NCBI RefSeq assembly: GCF_002993025.1
Contig: NZ_NXGI01000001.1
Span: forward strand, 1-63,398
DNA: 63,398 nucleotides
Source of the DNA: Arcobacter cryaerophilus gv. crypticus
GTDB lineage: Bacteria > Campylobacterota > Campylobacteria > Campylobacterales > Arcobacteraceae
Direction: 5' to 3'
The notes under the pieces are model-generated. The model searched no databases, was not told the origin of the DNA, and worked only from the letters and a program-made list of their open reading frames with translations. A program made the translations under genes and the position numbers. Shown in pieces: positions 7,430 to 16,403 of the stretch (position 1 is its first letter; every line of letters starts with the position of its first letter).

Positions 7430-8515
7430 CTATCTCTCCTCAAAAATAAATATACCAGAAGGTTTTTTAATATCATTTATAGTCTTAATGTTTTTCCAAG
7501 TAATTGTGTCTAAAACCTCTATTTTATCTGTATCATTTACACTTACATATAGTTCATTTTTATCATTTGACCATCTTATATGCAATACTTTACCATCAAA
7601 TTTATACTCTTTTATAATTTTAAAAGTTTTTGTATCAAGAATTTGTAAATATGGAAAATCTTCTCCAGAAAAAGTTACTGCTAAAAAATCTTTATTTGGA
7701 CTAAGACTTGTAAAAACAGGCATTCCTTTTATATCTATTGATTTTAAAAATTTAAACTTTTTGTCATAAACAAAAACTTTATTATCTCCAACTGCTGGTA
7801 TAAAAATCTCATCTTTACTCAAACTCCAAAAACCAAAGTGAGGTACTTTTAAAACTTGTTGTTTTTTTTCATCTAAAAAAACATCTATTTTTTTATACTC
7901 CATTTTCTCTAAATCAACAACTCCAAAAAAAGGAGAGTTAAAAAAGCCCATTATATAACTTTGTTCTTGAAGCATAGCATCAAAAGGCATTTCTCCTGCA
8001 TTTTTAAACTCTTTATGTAAAACAAAATTTGGCTCTTTTTTCCCTTCATTTAAATCTTTGTAAACAGATATTATGTCACTATCCATTTGAGAAAAAATCA
8101 TATAGTTTTTATATAATTTTATCCCCACATTTCGTGAGTTTGTAACTATTTTTTTTAGAGGTTTTAAATCTTTTGTTAAAACATCAACACTTTTATCATC
8201 ATAATTTGCAACGGCTACGAAGTATTCTGATATTTCAAAGCCTATTGCACTTTTACTAGTTTTGTATTCAGCTTCTATAATCTCTTTTTTTGGGTCAAAC
8301 TTTATTACATAACCATCTCTTGAAATTGCATAAGCTTCATCTTTATAAAATTTTACAACTGAGTGGTTTGTATTTCTAAAGTTTTCCATTCTATTTTTGA
8401 ATTTATTATTTTCAATAACAGCCAAACTAGAACTCTCTCTTTCAACTACAAATATTTTCTCACTAGCAAACAAACTACTAGCTACTACTAGACTTAAAGC
8501 TATTTTTTTTAACAT
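7430..8515 (-). CDS. nirF: NirF, heme d1 biosynthesis protein
   Basis: About 361 aa from the ATG at 8515, which has AAGGGG as ribosome binding site and avoids overlap with nirJ; a start 36 bases earlier is less likely. A signal peptide (KKIALSLVVASSLFASE) is followed by a beta-propeller with repeats resembling the d1 domain of NirS, but without the cytochrome c domain. NirF acts in the periplasm on a late heme d1 intermediate. Motifs such as HFGFWSLSKDEIFIPAVGDNKV and a conserved His-Gly/Pro-Phe segment support the family. It is flanked by nirJ and cobA in the same operon. Confidence 0.85.
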   Translation of the reverse strand: MLKKIALSLVVASSLFASEKIFVVERESSSLAVIENNKFKNRMENFRNTNHSVVKFYKDEAYAISRDGYVIKFDPKKEIIEAEYKTSKSAIGFEISEYFVAVANYDDKSVDVLTKDLKPLKKIVTNSRNVGIKLYKNYMIFSQMDSDIISVYKDLNEGKKEPNFVLHKEFKNAGEMPFDAMLQEQSYIMGFFNSPFFGVVDLEKMEYKKIDVFLDEKKQQVLKVPHFGFWSLSKDEIFIPAVGDNKVFVYDKKFKFLKSIDIKGMPVFTSLSPNKDFLAVTFSGEDFPYLQILDTKTFKIIKEYKFDGKVLHIRWSNDKNELYVSVNDTDKIEVLDTITWKNIKTINDIKKPSGIFIFEER

Positions 8516-8517
8516 TT

Positions 8518-9639
8518 TTACCCCTTTATCTCTTCTAAAGTTAAATAACAAGATGGATCTTCATCCCATAAATCACCACTTATTGCATAAGCTCTACTTC
8601 TTGAACCACCATTGCAAATATCTATATATTTGCAAGAGCTACATTTTCCTTTTATATTTCGTGGAAACTCTCTTAGTTTATTTAGTAGTTCATTCTTATC
8701 ATCTAGCCAAATTTTATTAAAATCTTTTTCTAAATAGTTTCCAATAGTCATAGGGAAAAATGGGTCTGGTTTTACAAAACCATTCCAATCCATATTTCCA
8801 AGTCTTTTTCCAGCACTATTTCCACCCCAAGATTTTAATCTATTTTTTAAAGAGTTCACAAAATCTGGATATTTTTTTTCAAACTCTTTTAAAAGTATTA
8901 TGGCATCCATCTCCATATTTCCTGTAACAATATCTATATCTTTGCCATTTTCATAATACTCAAATGCTTTATTTATCATAAAGTTTACATACTCTTTTCT
9001 TTTTTCTTTACTTATATCAATCTCAAGGTTCTCTTTTCCTCGACCTGAATATACAAGATGAGAGATATATATTTTGTTTACATTTAACTCTTCTGCAAGA
9101 GTAAAAATATCATAAAAACTACTTTCAGTCTCTTTTGTAATCGTAAATCTAATACCAGCATTTCCACCTATTTTTTGAATAGTTTTTATAGCCTCAATAC
9201 TTTTAGCATATGAGCCTTTTTGTCCTCTAAAATAGTCATGAACTTCTCCTATTCCATCTATTGAAATACCTATATAGTTAAATGTATCAACTATTTGTTT
9301 TGCATTTTTTTGGCTTATATATGTACCATTTGTTGAAAGATAAGTCATAATTTTATTATCTTTCATACATTGTGCAATTTCGAAAATATCTTTTCTTAAA
9401 AGTGGCTCACCTCCACTAAAGATTACAAAATTAATATTAGCAATTTTAAGTTTTGGAATAGTTTTTAAAATATCTTCTAATAATAAACTCTCTTTTTCAT
9501 TTGCACTAGCTTTACTATAACAGTGATGACAGAGTAAATTGCAACGATTTGTCATATTCCAAATTATAATACTACCATCTAAACTTCTACTTTTTTGATC
9601 TTGCAAAGTCGATTTTATAAGGTTTGATAATCTAAACAT
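8518..9639 (-). CDS. nirJ: NirJ, radical SAM heme d1 biosynthesis protein
   Basis: 373 aa. The radical SAM cluster motif CNLLCHHC gives Cys33, Cys37 and Cys40, followed by FSGGEPLLRKDIFEI (the GGE motif). A C-terminal SPASM-type region contains CSSCKYIDICNGGSRSRAYA, which would bind an auxiliary [4Fe-4S] cluster. NirJ removes the propionate side chains of didecarboxysiroheme to install the d1 oxo groups. Length and the C-terminal cysteines match NirJ rather than AhbC/AhbD by context. It overlaps the preceding cytochrome gene by 1 base and lies 2 bases from nirF. Confidence 0.9.
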   Translation of the reverse strand: MFRLSNLIKSTLQDQKSRSLDGSIIIWNMTNRCNLLCHHCYSKASANEKESLLLEDILKTIPKLKIANINFVIFSGGEPLLRKDIFEIAQCMKDNKIMTYLSTNGTYISQKNAKQIVDTFNYIGISIDGIGEVHDYFRGQKGSYAKSIEAIKTIQKIGGNAGIRFTITKETESSFYDIFTLAEELNVNKIYISHLVYSGRGKENLEIDISKEKRKEYVNFMINKAFEYYENGKDIDIVTGNMEMDAIILLKEFEKKYPDFVNSLKNRLKSWGGNSAGKRLGNMDWNGFVKPDPFFPMTIGNYLEKDFNKIWLDDKNELLNKLREFPRNIKGKCSSCKYIDICNGGSRSRAYAISGDLWDEDPSCYLTLEEIKG

Positions 9640-9947
9640 TATTTATCCTTGAAGCTTAGAATAAAGTTTGTCAAATCTTGAAGCTCTTTAGCATTTAGTT
9701 GTGTAAATGCAGGCATTGCAGTTCTTTTGTAGCCTAAAGATTGATAGTTACTTTTTGGATTTACAATATGTGCAATAATTTGTCCACTATCTCTTTGGTT
9801 TGCAATTTGATTAAAAGATGGTCCAAAAGCCATTGAGGTTTCATGATGACAACCCCAACAATACTTTTTAAAAAGTTTCTCTCCATCATTTTGTGAAGCT
9901 TGTAGATTTATACAAAATAGTAAAACCAATATAAAAAAATATCTCAC
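9639..9947 (-). CDS. Small periplasmic c-type cytochrome, NirC-like
   Basis: 102 aa with a signal peptide (RYFFILVLLFCINLQAS), a single heme c site CWGCH (Cys30, Cys33, His34) and a likely axial Met78 in the AMPAF segment. It is a class I monoheme cytochrome. In other denitrifiers NirC, a similar small cytochrome in the nir operon, donates electrons to NirS or works in heme d1 maturation. Its place between ppiC-like and nirJ supports such a role, though sequence alone does not separate NirC from other small cytochromes. Confidence 0.8.
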   Translation of the reverse strand: MRYFFILVLLFCINLQASQNDGEKLFKKYCWGCHHETSMAFGPSFNQIANQRDSGQIIAHIVNPKSNYQSLGYKRTAMPAFTQLNAKELQDLTNFILSFKDK

Positions 9948-9971
9948 AATAAACCCCTTTTTTATACAAAT

Positions 9972-10772
9972 TTATTTAATTATAATATTTGCATCTTTTT
10001 TTATATTTTTAATTCTCTCATCAATTACAGCTTGAAATTTATCCATTCTTATTTGATTTTCAATGTTACTATAAACTTGGTCTAATTTAATTGTTAAAGG
10101 TTCTTGAATTTCATCTAAAAATATGATATGGTAACCAAACATCGATTTTACAGGCTCTTTTGTAAACTCTTTAGGTTTTAACTTCAAAGTTGCATCCCAA
10201 AATTCATCTATCATATCACCTTTTGAAAACCAACCTAACTCTCCACCAGTATCTCTTGAACCATCAATAGAGTTTTTGCTAGCAAGTTCTACAAATGTAA
10301 GTTCTTTGTTTTTTGATTTTTCAAGCTCTTTTATAATATCTGAAGCTGTTTTAATATTTTCAACTAAAATATGTCTAGCTTTTAATTTTTTATCTTGTTG
10401 AAATTCATATAAATGTGAGTTATAGTAATTTTCAACTTCATTTTTTGATATTTCTATCTTTGAAAACTCATTTTTCATAAAAAATTCTACCAATAAAGAG
10501 TTTCTAAACTCTTCTAAAGTTTCTTTAAACTCTTTTGTTTTGTCAAGATTTTCTTTTTGTGCCTCTTGAATTAAAAGAGTTTTTTCTATTGTTTGATGAA
10601 GAGTTAGATTTTTTGCTTTATTATCTAGTTTATTATAATCAATATCTTGATTTGTTGATTTTAAAAAGTTGTTTACATCTTCAACTTTTATCTCTTGATT
10701 ATTTACTGTTGCTAAAGTTTGAGCATTTAAGCTTATAGCTAGAAGTATTGAGGCTGTTATAAATTTTTTCAT
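9972..10772 (-). CDS. Periplasmic parvulin-type peptidyl-prolyl isomerase
   Basis: 266 aa with a signal peptide (KKFITASILLAISLNAQ). A helical SurA/PrsA-like N-terminal region (about 20-125) precedes one parvulin domain (about 130-225), shown by LKARHILVEN, ASKNSIDGSRDTGGELGWFSKGDM and KSMFGYHIIFLDE. The family isomerises Xaa-Pro bonds and acts as a periplasmic chaperone. It sits inside the nir operon between nirN and the small cytochrome, suggesting it helps fold the periplasmic NirS/NirN/NirF proteins. This is not a usual nir gene elsewhere. Confidence 0.85.
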   Translation of the reverse strand: MKKFITASILLAISLNAQTLATVNNQEIKVEDVNNFLKSTNQDIDYNKLDNKAKNLTLHQTIEKTLLIQEAQKENLDKTKEFKETLEEFRNSLLVEFFMKNEFSKIEISKNEVENYYNSHLYEFQQDKKLKARHILVENIKTASDIIKELEKSKNKELTFVELASKNSIDGSRDTGGELGWFSKGDMIDEFWDATLKLKPKEFTKEPVKSMFGYHIIFLDEIQEPLTIKLDQVYSNIENQIRMDKFQAVIDERIKNIKKDANIIIK

Positions 10773-10780
10773 ATTTTTCC

Positions 10781-12361
10781 TTATTTTATAATTTTCTTAA
10801 AATCTTCAAAACTTTTATTTTCATAGTAATTAAAGTTTGAACTGTCGCAAGGTAGCTTAGAGTTACAGTTTTGTTTAAAAATATCTATTCCAAAAAGTCT
10901 TGGATAAAACTCTCTATTTTTATTGATAAAGTTATATTTTCCAACAGGTACATTTGCATCATAACTTGCTACTTCTTTAAAACTATTTGTATCAATTACT
11001 ATTATTTCACCCTTTTGTTCATAAATACTCAAATATGCATATTTTCCATCTCCACTATACTCTGTGTGAATATATTTTTTACCAACTCTAGGAGTGATTG
11101 TTTTTAAACTATAGTTATTTTTATCTATTAGAATTAATTTATCACTTCCATTATCAGCCCATAAATATGGTGTATTTGGATGTGTTTTTACAAAAAAACC
11201 ATCTCCTTTAATATCTACTTGTTTTACAAATTCCCAATCATACATTTTCCAAATAGTTATGTAAGATTTTTTTATATGTGGAGTTGCAAAATAGAAATTT
11301 CCATCTTTATACCAATATGTTGCAGAAAAAAGATGCGGCATACCTTTCATTTCATGTTCAAAAACTACACTATTGTCTTTTAAGCTATAAACTCTTAAGA
11401 CATCTCCACCTCTTGCTGTTCCTATTAAAAAATCATCAAAAGGATCTATGAAAAAATCTTCAATAGGTTCTTTAATATCTATATATTTTATTTCATTTGT
11501 TTTTGTATTTAATCTACCAATTAATGGTTTGTCTCTAAAAGTAAAAATAGCTTCATCTTTACTATACAATTCATATAAAGCAGATATTTTTCCATCTATT
11601 TTTAAAATATCTTTTGCTTCCATAGTTTTTGGATTCATCACAACTAATTGTTCTGGTAAAAGACAAGTTGCGAATAAATTTTGCTCATCACGGCTTAAAG
11701 ATATGTTTCTAAGGTTTATACAAGCTCTTGTTTTATTCATCCTTTGACCAGTTTCAAGTGAATAATTTTGTATCCAACCATCTCTTGTTGGAACATAAAT
11801 ATTTTTTGCATCCATAGTAAATTTTATTCCACCGTGTATATTATTTAGTGGAAATTTACTCAAAACTCTTGTATCTTCCATAATCCAAGTTTGATTTCCT
11901 TCTCTTTCAACAACTGGTAAAATCTGCTCTTTATCTTTTATATTTAAGAGATTTATAGGGTCTTTAAATGATGTTATAGATTTATTTATATCATTTAAAT
12001 CCCAAGAAAAATCTTCATCAATAGGTGATTTTATATATCTTGCTATTTGATGCAATTCATATAAAGATAAAAAATCATATTTTGGCATTAAAGTTTGTGG
12101 AAAACCATCTTTTATTTTAGCTGCTAAATCTTTTTCATCATATTTTCTTAAATTTGCTGGAAGAAGTGGAGGACCATCTATTCCAACTCTTTTTTCATGA
12201 TGACAAGTTGAGCAATATTTATTATACAACTCTTTTCCTATCTCTTTTTTAGGTAATGCTTCAGTCATATGTGCTGTAGCTCCATCTATTTGTGCAAAAA
12301 CATTGCTTAAAAAAAAGATTGTAAAAATTGATACTTTTGATACATTTGATAAAAATTTCAT
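10781..12361 (-). CDS. nirN: NirN-like cytochrome cd1 homologue
   Basis: About 526 aa from the ATG at 12361 (ribosome binding site GGGGGC). A signal peptide is followed by a cytochrome c domain with CSTCHH (Cys50, Cys53, His54) and an eight-bladed d1-type propeller. It is clearly paralogous to NirS but diverged. NirN is the periplasmic dehydrogenase that oxidises dihydro-heme d1 to heme d1 and hands it to NirS. It follows nirS in the operon, separated by a strong hairpin. An alternative is a second nitrite reductase, which is less likely beside a full nirS. Confidence 0.82.
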   Translation of the reverse strand: MKFLSNVSKVSIFTIFFLSNVFAQIDGATAHMTEALPKKEIGKELYNKYCSTCHHEKRVGIDGPPLLPANLRKYDEKDLAAKIKDGFPQTLMPKYDFLSLYELHQIARYIKSPIDEDFSWDLNDINKSITSFKDPINLLNIKDKEQILPVVEREGNQTWIMEDTRVLSKFPLNNIHGGIKFTMDAKNIYVPTRDGWIQNYSLETGQRMNKTRACINLRNISLSRDEQNLFATCLLPEQLVVMNPKTMEAKDILKIDGKISALYELYSKDEAIFTFRDKPLIGRLNTKTNEIKYIDIKEPIEDFFIDPFDDFLIGTARGGDVLRVYSLKDNSVVFEHEMKGMPHLFSATYWYKDGNFYFATPHIKKSYITIWKMYDWEFVKQVDIKGDGFFVKTHPNTPYLWADNGSDKLILIDKNNYSLKTITPRVGKKYIHTEYSGDGKYAYLSIYEQKGEIIVIDTNSFKEVASYDANVPVGKYNFINKNREFYPRLFGIDIFKQNCNSKLPCDSSNFNYYENKSFEDFKKIIK

Positions 12362-12390
12362 AAAAGCCCCCAAAGAAAATAGATATAAAA

Positions 12391-12414
12391 ATATCAAGCC
12401 CGAAGGCTTGATAT
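12391..12414 (-). terminator. UUCG-tetraloop hairpin between nirS and nirN
   Basis: On the minus strand a perfect 10-bp stem (ATATCAAGCC / GGCTTGATAT) closes a TTCG tetraloop and is followed by TTTTTATAT. This is a textbook intrinsic terminator, placed 7 bases after the nirS stop. As the downstream nir genes have no other obvious promoter, it may act as a partial terminator, or as a stabiliser of the nirS message, to set a high nirS to nirN ratio. Confidence 0.8.
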
Positions 12415-12421
12415 AGTTTTG

Positions 12422-14074
12422 TTAGTAAACATCGTTCATAGTGTTTGTAACATTAAACTTACCAGTAGGTGTTTTAAGTCTAGGGTCTTCAATCGCTTTT
12501 TTTAGTTCTAATGTTTTTGCATCATAAATTAAAATAGCAGTTGCAACCTCTTTGTTCCCCCAAATACTAGTCCAAACTTCGCTACCATCAGCATTGAATT
12601 CAAAGTGAACAGGTCCTCTTGATTCAATTGTTTTATCTCCAATTTTTACAGAAGGAAGATATTTTTCAGGTATTTGTATAGTTTTTACAACTTCAAGTTT
12701 GTTTTTGTCAATTACATAAAATGATGTTTGTATCTTTCTATCAGGATGAACAGGTCTATCAGCAAAGATATATGGTGAATTTGGATGTCCTTTTACAAAC
12801 AAGTTTCCTCCACCTTCACCTGGTAGTTGAATTTTTTTCACAACTTTCCAAGCATTTTTTGGATGTTTTACAGGGTCTGTTCCAATAAATATTATATCAT
12901 TTGAACCAATATGTCCAGATGCCCAAAGTGGACCATAAGTTGGATGATCAACATTTGCACCACGTCCTGGATGTGGTTTATTTCCTTGAGATGGAATATT
13001 AGCAACTAATTTACCATCTTTTGTATCAATAACAGAGATAACATCTCTAGCATTTGCAGCTGTCATGAAATATCTTTTTGATAAATCCCAACCACCATCG
13101 TGTAAGAATCTTTCAGCTTCAACCATTGTAACTTTTGGATTTTTAACATTTGAGTAGTCATATAACCAAACTTGACCTGTTTCTTTAATGTTAATAATCC
13201 ACTCTGGCTTATCATGAGATGCAATAATTGCAGCAACTCTAGCTTCTCTTAAATACTCATTTGTATCATAAGTATAACTTGCAGTTGAAACAATTTTTAA
13301 TGGATCAAGTGTATCGGCATCTAAAGTAACAATTGATGGTGGCCAATAACAACCAACAACGGCATATTTATCAAGATAATCTTTATGTTTTGAAGTATCA
13401 ATTGCTCTAGCATCGTTACATACTTGAATTTCTGCAACATTTTTAGGCTCTTTCATCCACATATCAATCATAGATGCTTTTCCATCTCTACCTATTACAT
13501 ACATATATCTTCCACTTGCACCTGTTCTTGTGATGTGTGTTGCAAATCCAGATGGAACAACAGATTTAATCTCCTTTGTTTTCCCATCAATAATAGCAAT
13601 TTGCCCAACATCTCTTAAGATTACAGAGAAGTAATCTTTCCAATTTTCAGCACCAGCTTCTGGTTTTTTTGGTCTATCCTTTACAGGAATAACAACTTTA
13701 TGAGATTTTTTCATATCAGCAAGAGATTTTTCAGGTGGAGTTTGAGCCTCTACTTGAATATATTTTGCCATCAATTCAGTTTGAGCAACTGTTAATTCAC
13801 CAGATTTTCCCCAATCTGGCATTCCCCCAGGAGTTCCTTCATGAATTATTGTTTTTAGATACTCAGTTCCTCTAGTTTTCATCTCTTTTGCTTCAAGTGT
13901 AGGACCTAAAGCTCCTTTTCTTAGCATTCCATGACAACCAGCACATCTATCAAAATATACTTGATTGGCATCTTTCATCTGTTCTTCAGTTAATTTTATC
14001 TCTTCAGCCATAGAAACACTTGTCAACCCCAAGCTAGCAATTGCTACCATACTTAAAACTTTTGTTAATTTCAT
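12422..14074 (-). CDS. nirS: Cytochrome cd1 nitrite reductase NirS
   Basis: About 550 aa from the ATG at 14074 (AAAGGGAG ribosome binding site). A signal peptide (KVLSMVAIASLGLTSVSMA) is followed by a cytochrome c domain with CAGCHG (Cys44, Cys47, His48). Then comes the d1-heme eight-bladed propeller, with typical segments such as YMYVIGRDGKASMIDMW, DKYAVVGCYWPPSIVTLD and GHPNSPYIFADRP. It reduces nitrite to nitric oxide in the periplasm. Nitric oxide is then removed by the NorCB enzyme encoded just upstream. Full length compared with known NirS. Confidence 0.97.
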   Translation of the reverse strand: MKLTKVLSMVAIASLGLTSVSMAEEIKLTEEQMKDANQVYFDRCAGCHGMLRKGALGPTLEAKEMKTRGTEYLKTIIHEGTPGGMPDWGKSGELTVAQTELMAKYIQVEAQTPPEKSLADMKKSHKVVIPVKDRPKKPEAGAENWKDYFSVILRDVGQIAIIDGKTKEIKSVVPSGFATHITRTGASGRYMYVIGRDGKASMIDMWMKEPKNVAEIQVCNDARAIDTSKHKDYLDKYAVVGCYWPPSIVTLDADTLDPLKIVSTASYTYDTNEYLREARVAAIIASHDKPEWIINIKETGQVWLYDYSNVKNPKVTMVEAERFLHDGGWDLSKRYFMTAANARDVISVIDTKDGKLVANIPSQGNKPHPGRGANVDHPTYGPLWASGHIGSNDIIFIGTDPVKHPKNAWKVVKKIQLPGEGGGNLFVKGHPNSPYIFADRPVHPDRKIQTSFYVIDKNKLEVVKTIQIPEKYLPSVKIGDKTIESRGPVHFEFNADGSEVWTSIWGNKEVATAILIYDAKTLELKKAIEDPRLKTPTGKFNVTNTMNDVY

Positions 14075-14124
14075 CTTTTTCTCCCTTTTAATAAAATAGA
14101 TATACAAGCAAACAATAGTTTAGT

Positions 14125-14156
14125 AAGTTTTATAGTGCTTAACCACTATAAAACTT
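14125..14156 (-). terminator. 13-bp perfect hairpin between the nor genes and nirS
   Basis: AAGTTTTATAGTG (14125-14137) pairs perfectly with CACTATAAAACTT (14144-14156) around a 6-base loop. It touches the stop codon of the 53-residue ORF. No long T-run follows on the minus strand, so it is more likely an mRNA processing or stability element, or a weak attenuator, than a strong terminator. Confidence 0.6.
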
Positions 14157-14317
14157 TACTTGCCTTTATTTTCACTCTCAAGTCTTTTCTTCTCTTGTTT
14201 GTATATAAAATACATTGGAAGAACTATTGCACTGTGTAAAAATAGTGTCAAAGTCATAGGACCTTGATTTAACCATCCAAAAAAACTTGGAACAACATCT
14301 GTAAATTCTGTAAACAT
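14156..14317 (-). CDS. Small membrane protein (53 aa) between norB and nirS
   Basis: A strong GGAGG ribosome binding site precedes the ATG at 14317, only 12 bases after norB stops. The 53-residue product has one hydrophobic segment (about residues 20-39, including MTLTLFLHSAIVLPMYFIY) and a charged C-terminal tail ending LESENKGK. It is too small for usual gene finding. Position suggests an accessory subunit or assembly factor of the nitric oxide reductase, by analogy with small subunits of heme-copper oxidases. No family is recognised. Confidence 0.7.
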   Translation of the reverse strand: MFTEFTDVVPSFFGWLNQGPMTLTLFLHSAIVLPMYFIYKQEKKRLESENKGK

Positions 14318-14329
14318 AATTACCTCCTT

Positions 14330-15745
14330 TTATGATTCTTGATTTATTTTTGCATTTTTTATTGTTAGTAAATCAATTACTAAAAATAAGAAACCTACAA
14401 ATGTAACAAGTCCCATAGCTAATCTCCAACCCATAGCTTGTTTAAACCAAACACTGCTTTGACCAATAAAGTATGCTTCCCAAGTCGCACCAAACTGCGC
14501 TCTTTCAATCATAACTTGACCATATCCAGCAATAGTTAAAGCTACTGTCATTCCAACAACACCCATAGTAATGAAAACAAAACCATATTTTGTAAGGCTT
14601 GTCATCTTTAACTCTTTTTTATTACCTTGAACTCCCATATAAAACATTGCAATCATTGCCATTGCAAAAGCTCCAAAGAAAGCTAGGTGACCGTGTGCTG
14701 ATGTAAATTGTGTACCATGAGTGTAAATATTCATTTGTGGTAGTGTGTGAAAAAATCCCCAAACCCCAGCACCAATGAAGTTACCAAATGCACTTCCAAC
14801 AAACCATAAAAACGCTGGTGTGTTATTCATCATGGCTTTATTACCAGATGCTTTTTGCATCCCTTGCTCTTTTCCCCAGTCATACATAACATGCACAAAC
14901 ATTGCAACCAAAGGTACTGGTTCAAGTGCTGAGAATAATGCTCCAATTTCCCACCAATATTCAGGTGTTCCAATCCAGAAATAGTGATGACCGATTCCCA
15001 AAATCCCAGAACCAAATAGCATCGCTACTTCAATCCATAACCACATTTCAACAATTTGTCTATTTGCACCAATTATTTTAATCAATGCCCAACCAATAAC
15101 AGCTGCAACAAATACTTCCCAAGTAGCTTCAACCCAAAGGTGAATTACCCACCACCACCAGTATTGATCAATTGAAATATTATTTGTATAAAACATTCCA
15201 GCTAGATATAATCCAGCAAGAGCAAGTAAGTCAGCCATTAAAACTGTAATAATTCCTGTTCTTTCACCTTTTATAGCAGTTAAATAAACATTTGATAAAA
15301 AGATTAAAACAACAACAACAATACCAATATCAGCCCATCTAGGAGCTTCAATATACTCTCTTCCTTCGTGAATTAGCCAAATAGACATCTCATTTGCAGG
15401 ACCTACTTGTATTATAATATATACCAAAACTACAACTGTAACAGCTAAAGTTAATACATAAAATCCAAGTTTTCCTAAACCAATTCCAACAGTTTCTATT
15501 TTTGTTTCATCAGGAAGTAAATAGTAAACAGAACCAATCATTGCATATAAAAGCCAAACAACTAAAGCATTTATATGTACCATTCTAGCAACATTGAAAT
15601 CCAATAGTTCAAATAAAAATCCACTATATACAAACTGAGTCCCAGCAATTAGACCAAATAGTATTTGTGCACCAAAAAGTATTGCTGCAACTGTAAAATA
15701 CATTTTTCCTAACTGTTTAGATTGAGATTTCATATTATCTACCAT
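14330..15745 (-). CDS. norB: Nitric oxide reductase large subunit NorB
   Basis: About 471 aa from the ATG at 15745, which follows AAGGAGG and overlaps norC by 11 bases. It is a 12-helix heme-copper-oxidase-superfamily protein. Histidine-bearing helices are visible in ARMVHINALVVWLLYA, VIHLWVEATWEVF (His plus Glu of the FeB site), IGHHYFWIG and SAHGHLAFFGAFAMAM. The subunit holds hemes b and b3 and non-heme iron and reduces 2 NO to N2O at the cytoplasmic membrane. NorC supplies electrons. There is no quinol-oxidising N-terminal extension, so it is the cytochrome-c-dependent type. Confidence 0.95.
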   Translation of the reverse strand: MVDNMKSQSKQLGKMYFTVAAILFGAQILFGLIAGTQFVYSGFLFELLDFNVARMVHINALVVWLLYAMIGSVYYLLPDETKIETVGIGLGKLGFYVLTLAVTVVVLVYIIIQVGPANEMSIWLIHEGREYIEAPRWADIGIVVVVLIFLSNVYLTAIKGERTGIITVLMADLLALAGLYLAGMFYTNNISIDQYWWWWVIHLWVEATWEVFVAAVIGWALIKIIGANRQIVEMWLWIEVAMLFGSGILGIGHHYFWIGTPEYWWEIGALFSALEPVPLVAMFVHVMYDWGKEQGMQKASGNKAMMNNTPAFLWFVGSAFGNFIGAGVWGFFHTLPQMNIYTHGTQFTSAHGHLAFFGAFAMAMIAMFYMGVQGNKKELKMTSLTKYGFVFITMGVVGMTVALTIAGYGQVMIERAQFGATWEAYFIGQSSVWFKQAMGWRLAMGLVTFVGFLFLVIDLLTIKNAKINQES

Positions 15746-16382
15746 GAATTCCTCCTTCGATTTTCCCAAAGTTTCTAGGGAAACCATTTGTATCTATTGA
15801 TGACATATGTTTTAAAAATGCCACTAAACCTTTTGCTTCATCTGCTGTAATACCAAGATTTGGCATCATTCTCTCATTTGATGGATTATCAGATGGATGT
15901 TGTAAAAATTCAGCTATAGCTTCTTCTTTTGAAGCTTTACCCATTCTAAGCATATATGAATCCCACATAGGATCAAGCCAAGCTTTAGTTAAATCAGGAG
16001 CATAGTATGCACCATTTCCAAGTAAAGTATGACAATTCATACAGTTTTTAGTTTGAGAAGCTAATTTACCCAAATTTAATAAAGCCATTGCTTCTTCCTC
16101 ACTGTAATCATCTCTTCCAAAGAATTTCTCTTTTTCTCCAATTACAGGCACTTCATGACCTCTTTTTTCGCTAAATTCATAAGAAACCTTATAGTTAATA
16201 ACAGTTGGAGATGGAACTCTTTTTGTTATTCCACTACTAAGATCCTCTTGTGAACCCATTTTAATTTGGCTCATACTGTCAAAAGTTAGCCAAATTAGTA
16301 ACATGGCAGCTACACCAGTAACCCAAGCAGCTGATCTTTGCCAAAAACGATTATCTGTCCATACAGACACTTTTTTAGACAT
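15735..16382 (-). CDS. norC: Nitric oxide reductase cytochrome c subunit NorC
   Basis: 215 aa. One N-terminal membrane anchor (about residues 19-34) precedes a periplasmic monoheme cytochrome c domain with CMNCH (Cys114, Cys117, His118) and a likely axial methionine in the ERMMPNLGI segment. TLLGNGAYYAPDLTKAW is the standard NorC signature after the heme site. It passes electrons to NorB. It overlaps norB by 11 bases, as usual in norCB operons, and follows the 109-residue membrane protein by 21 bases. Confidence 0.95.
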   Translation of the reverse strand: MSKKVSVWTDNRFWQRSAAWVTGVAAMLLIWLTFDSMSQIKMGSQEDLSSGITKRVPSPTVINYKVSYEFSEKRGHEVPVIGEKEKFFGRDDYSEEEAMALLNLGKLASQTKNCMNCHTLLGNGAYYAPDLTKAWLDPMWDSYMLRMGKASKEEAIAEFLQHPSDNPSNERMMPNLGITADEAKGLVAFLKHMSSIDTNGFPRNFGKIEGGIHGR

Positions 16383-16403
16383 TGCTACCTTCCCCCTTTT
16401 TTA

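Noticed and set aside
10871-11747. Several plus-strand ORFs inside nirN
   Set aside because: They lie wholly antisense to a well-supported gene and are rich in Ile/Phe/Tyr/Cys as expected for reverse frames.
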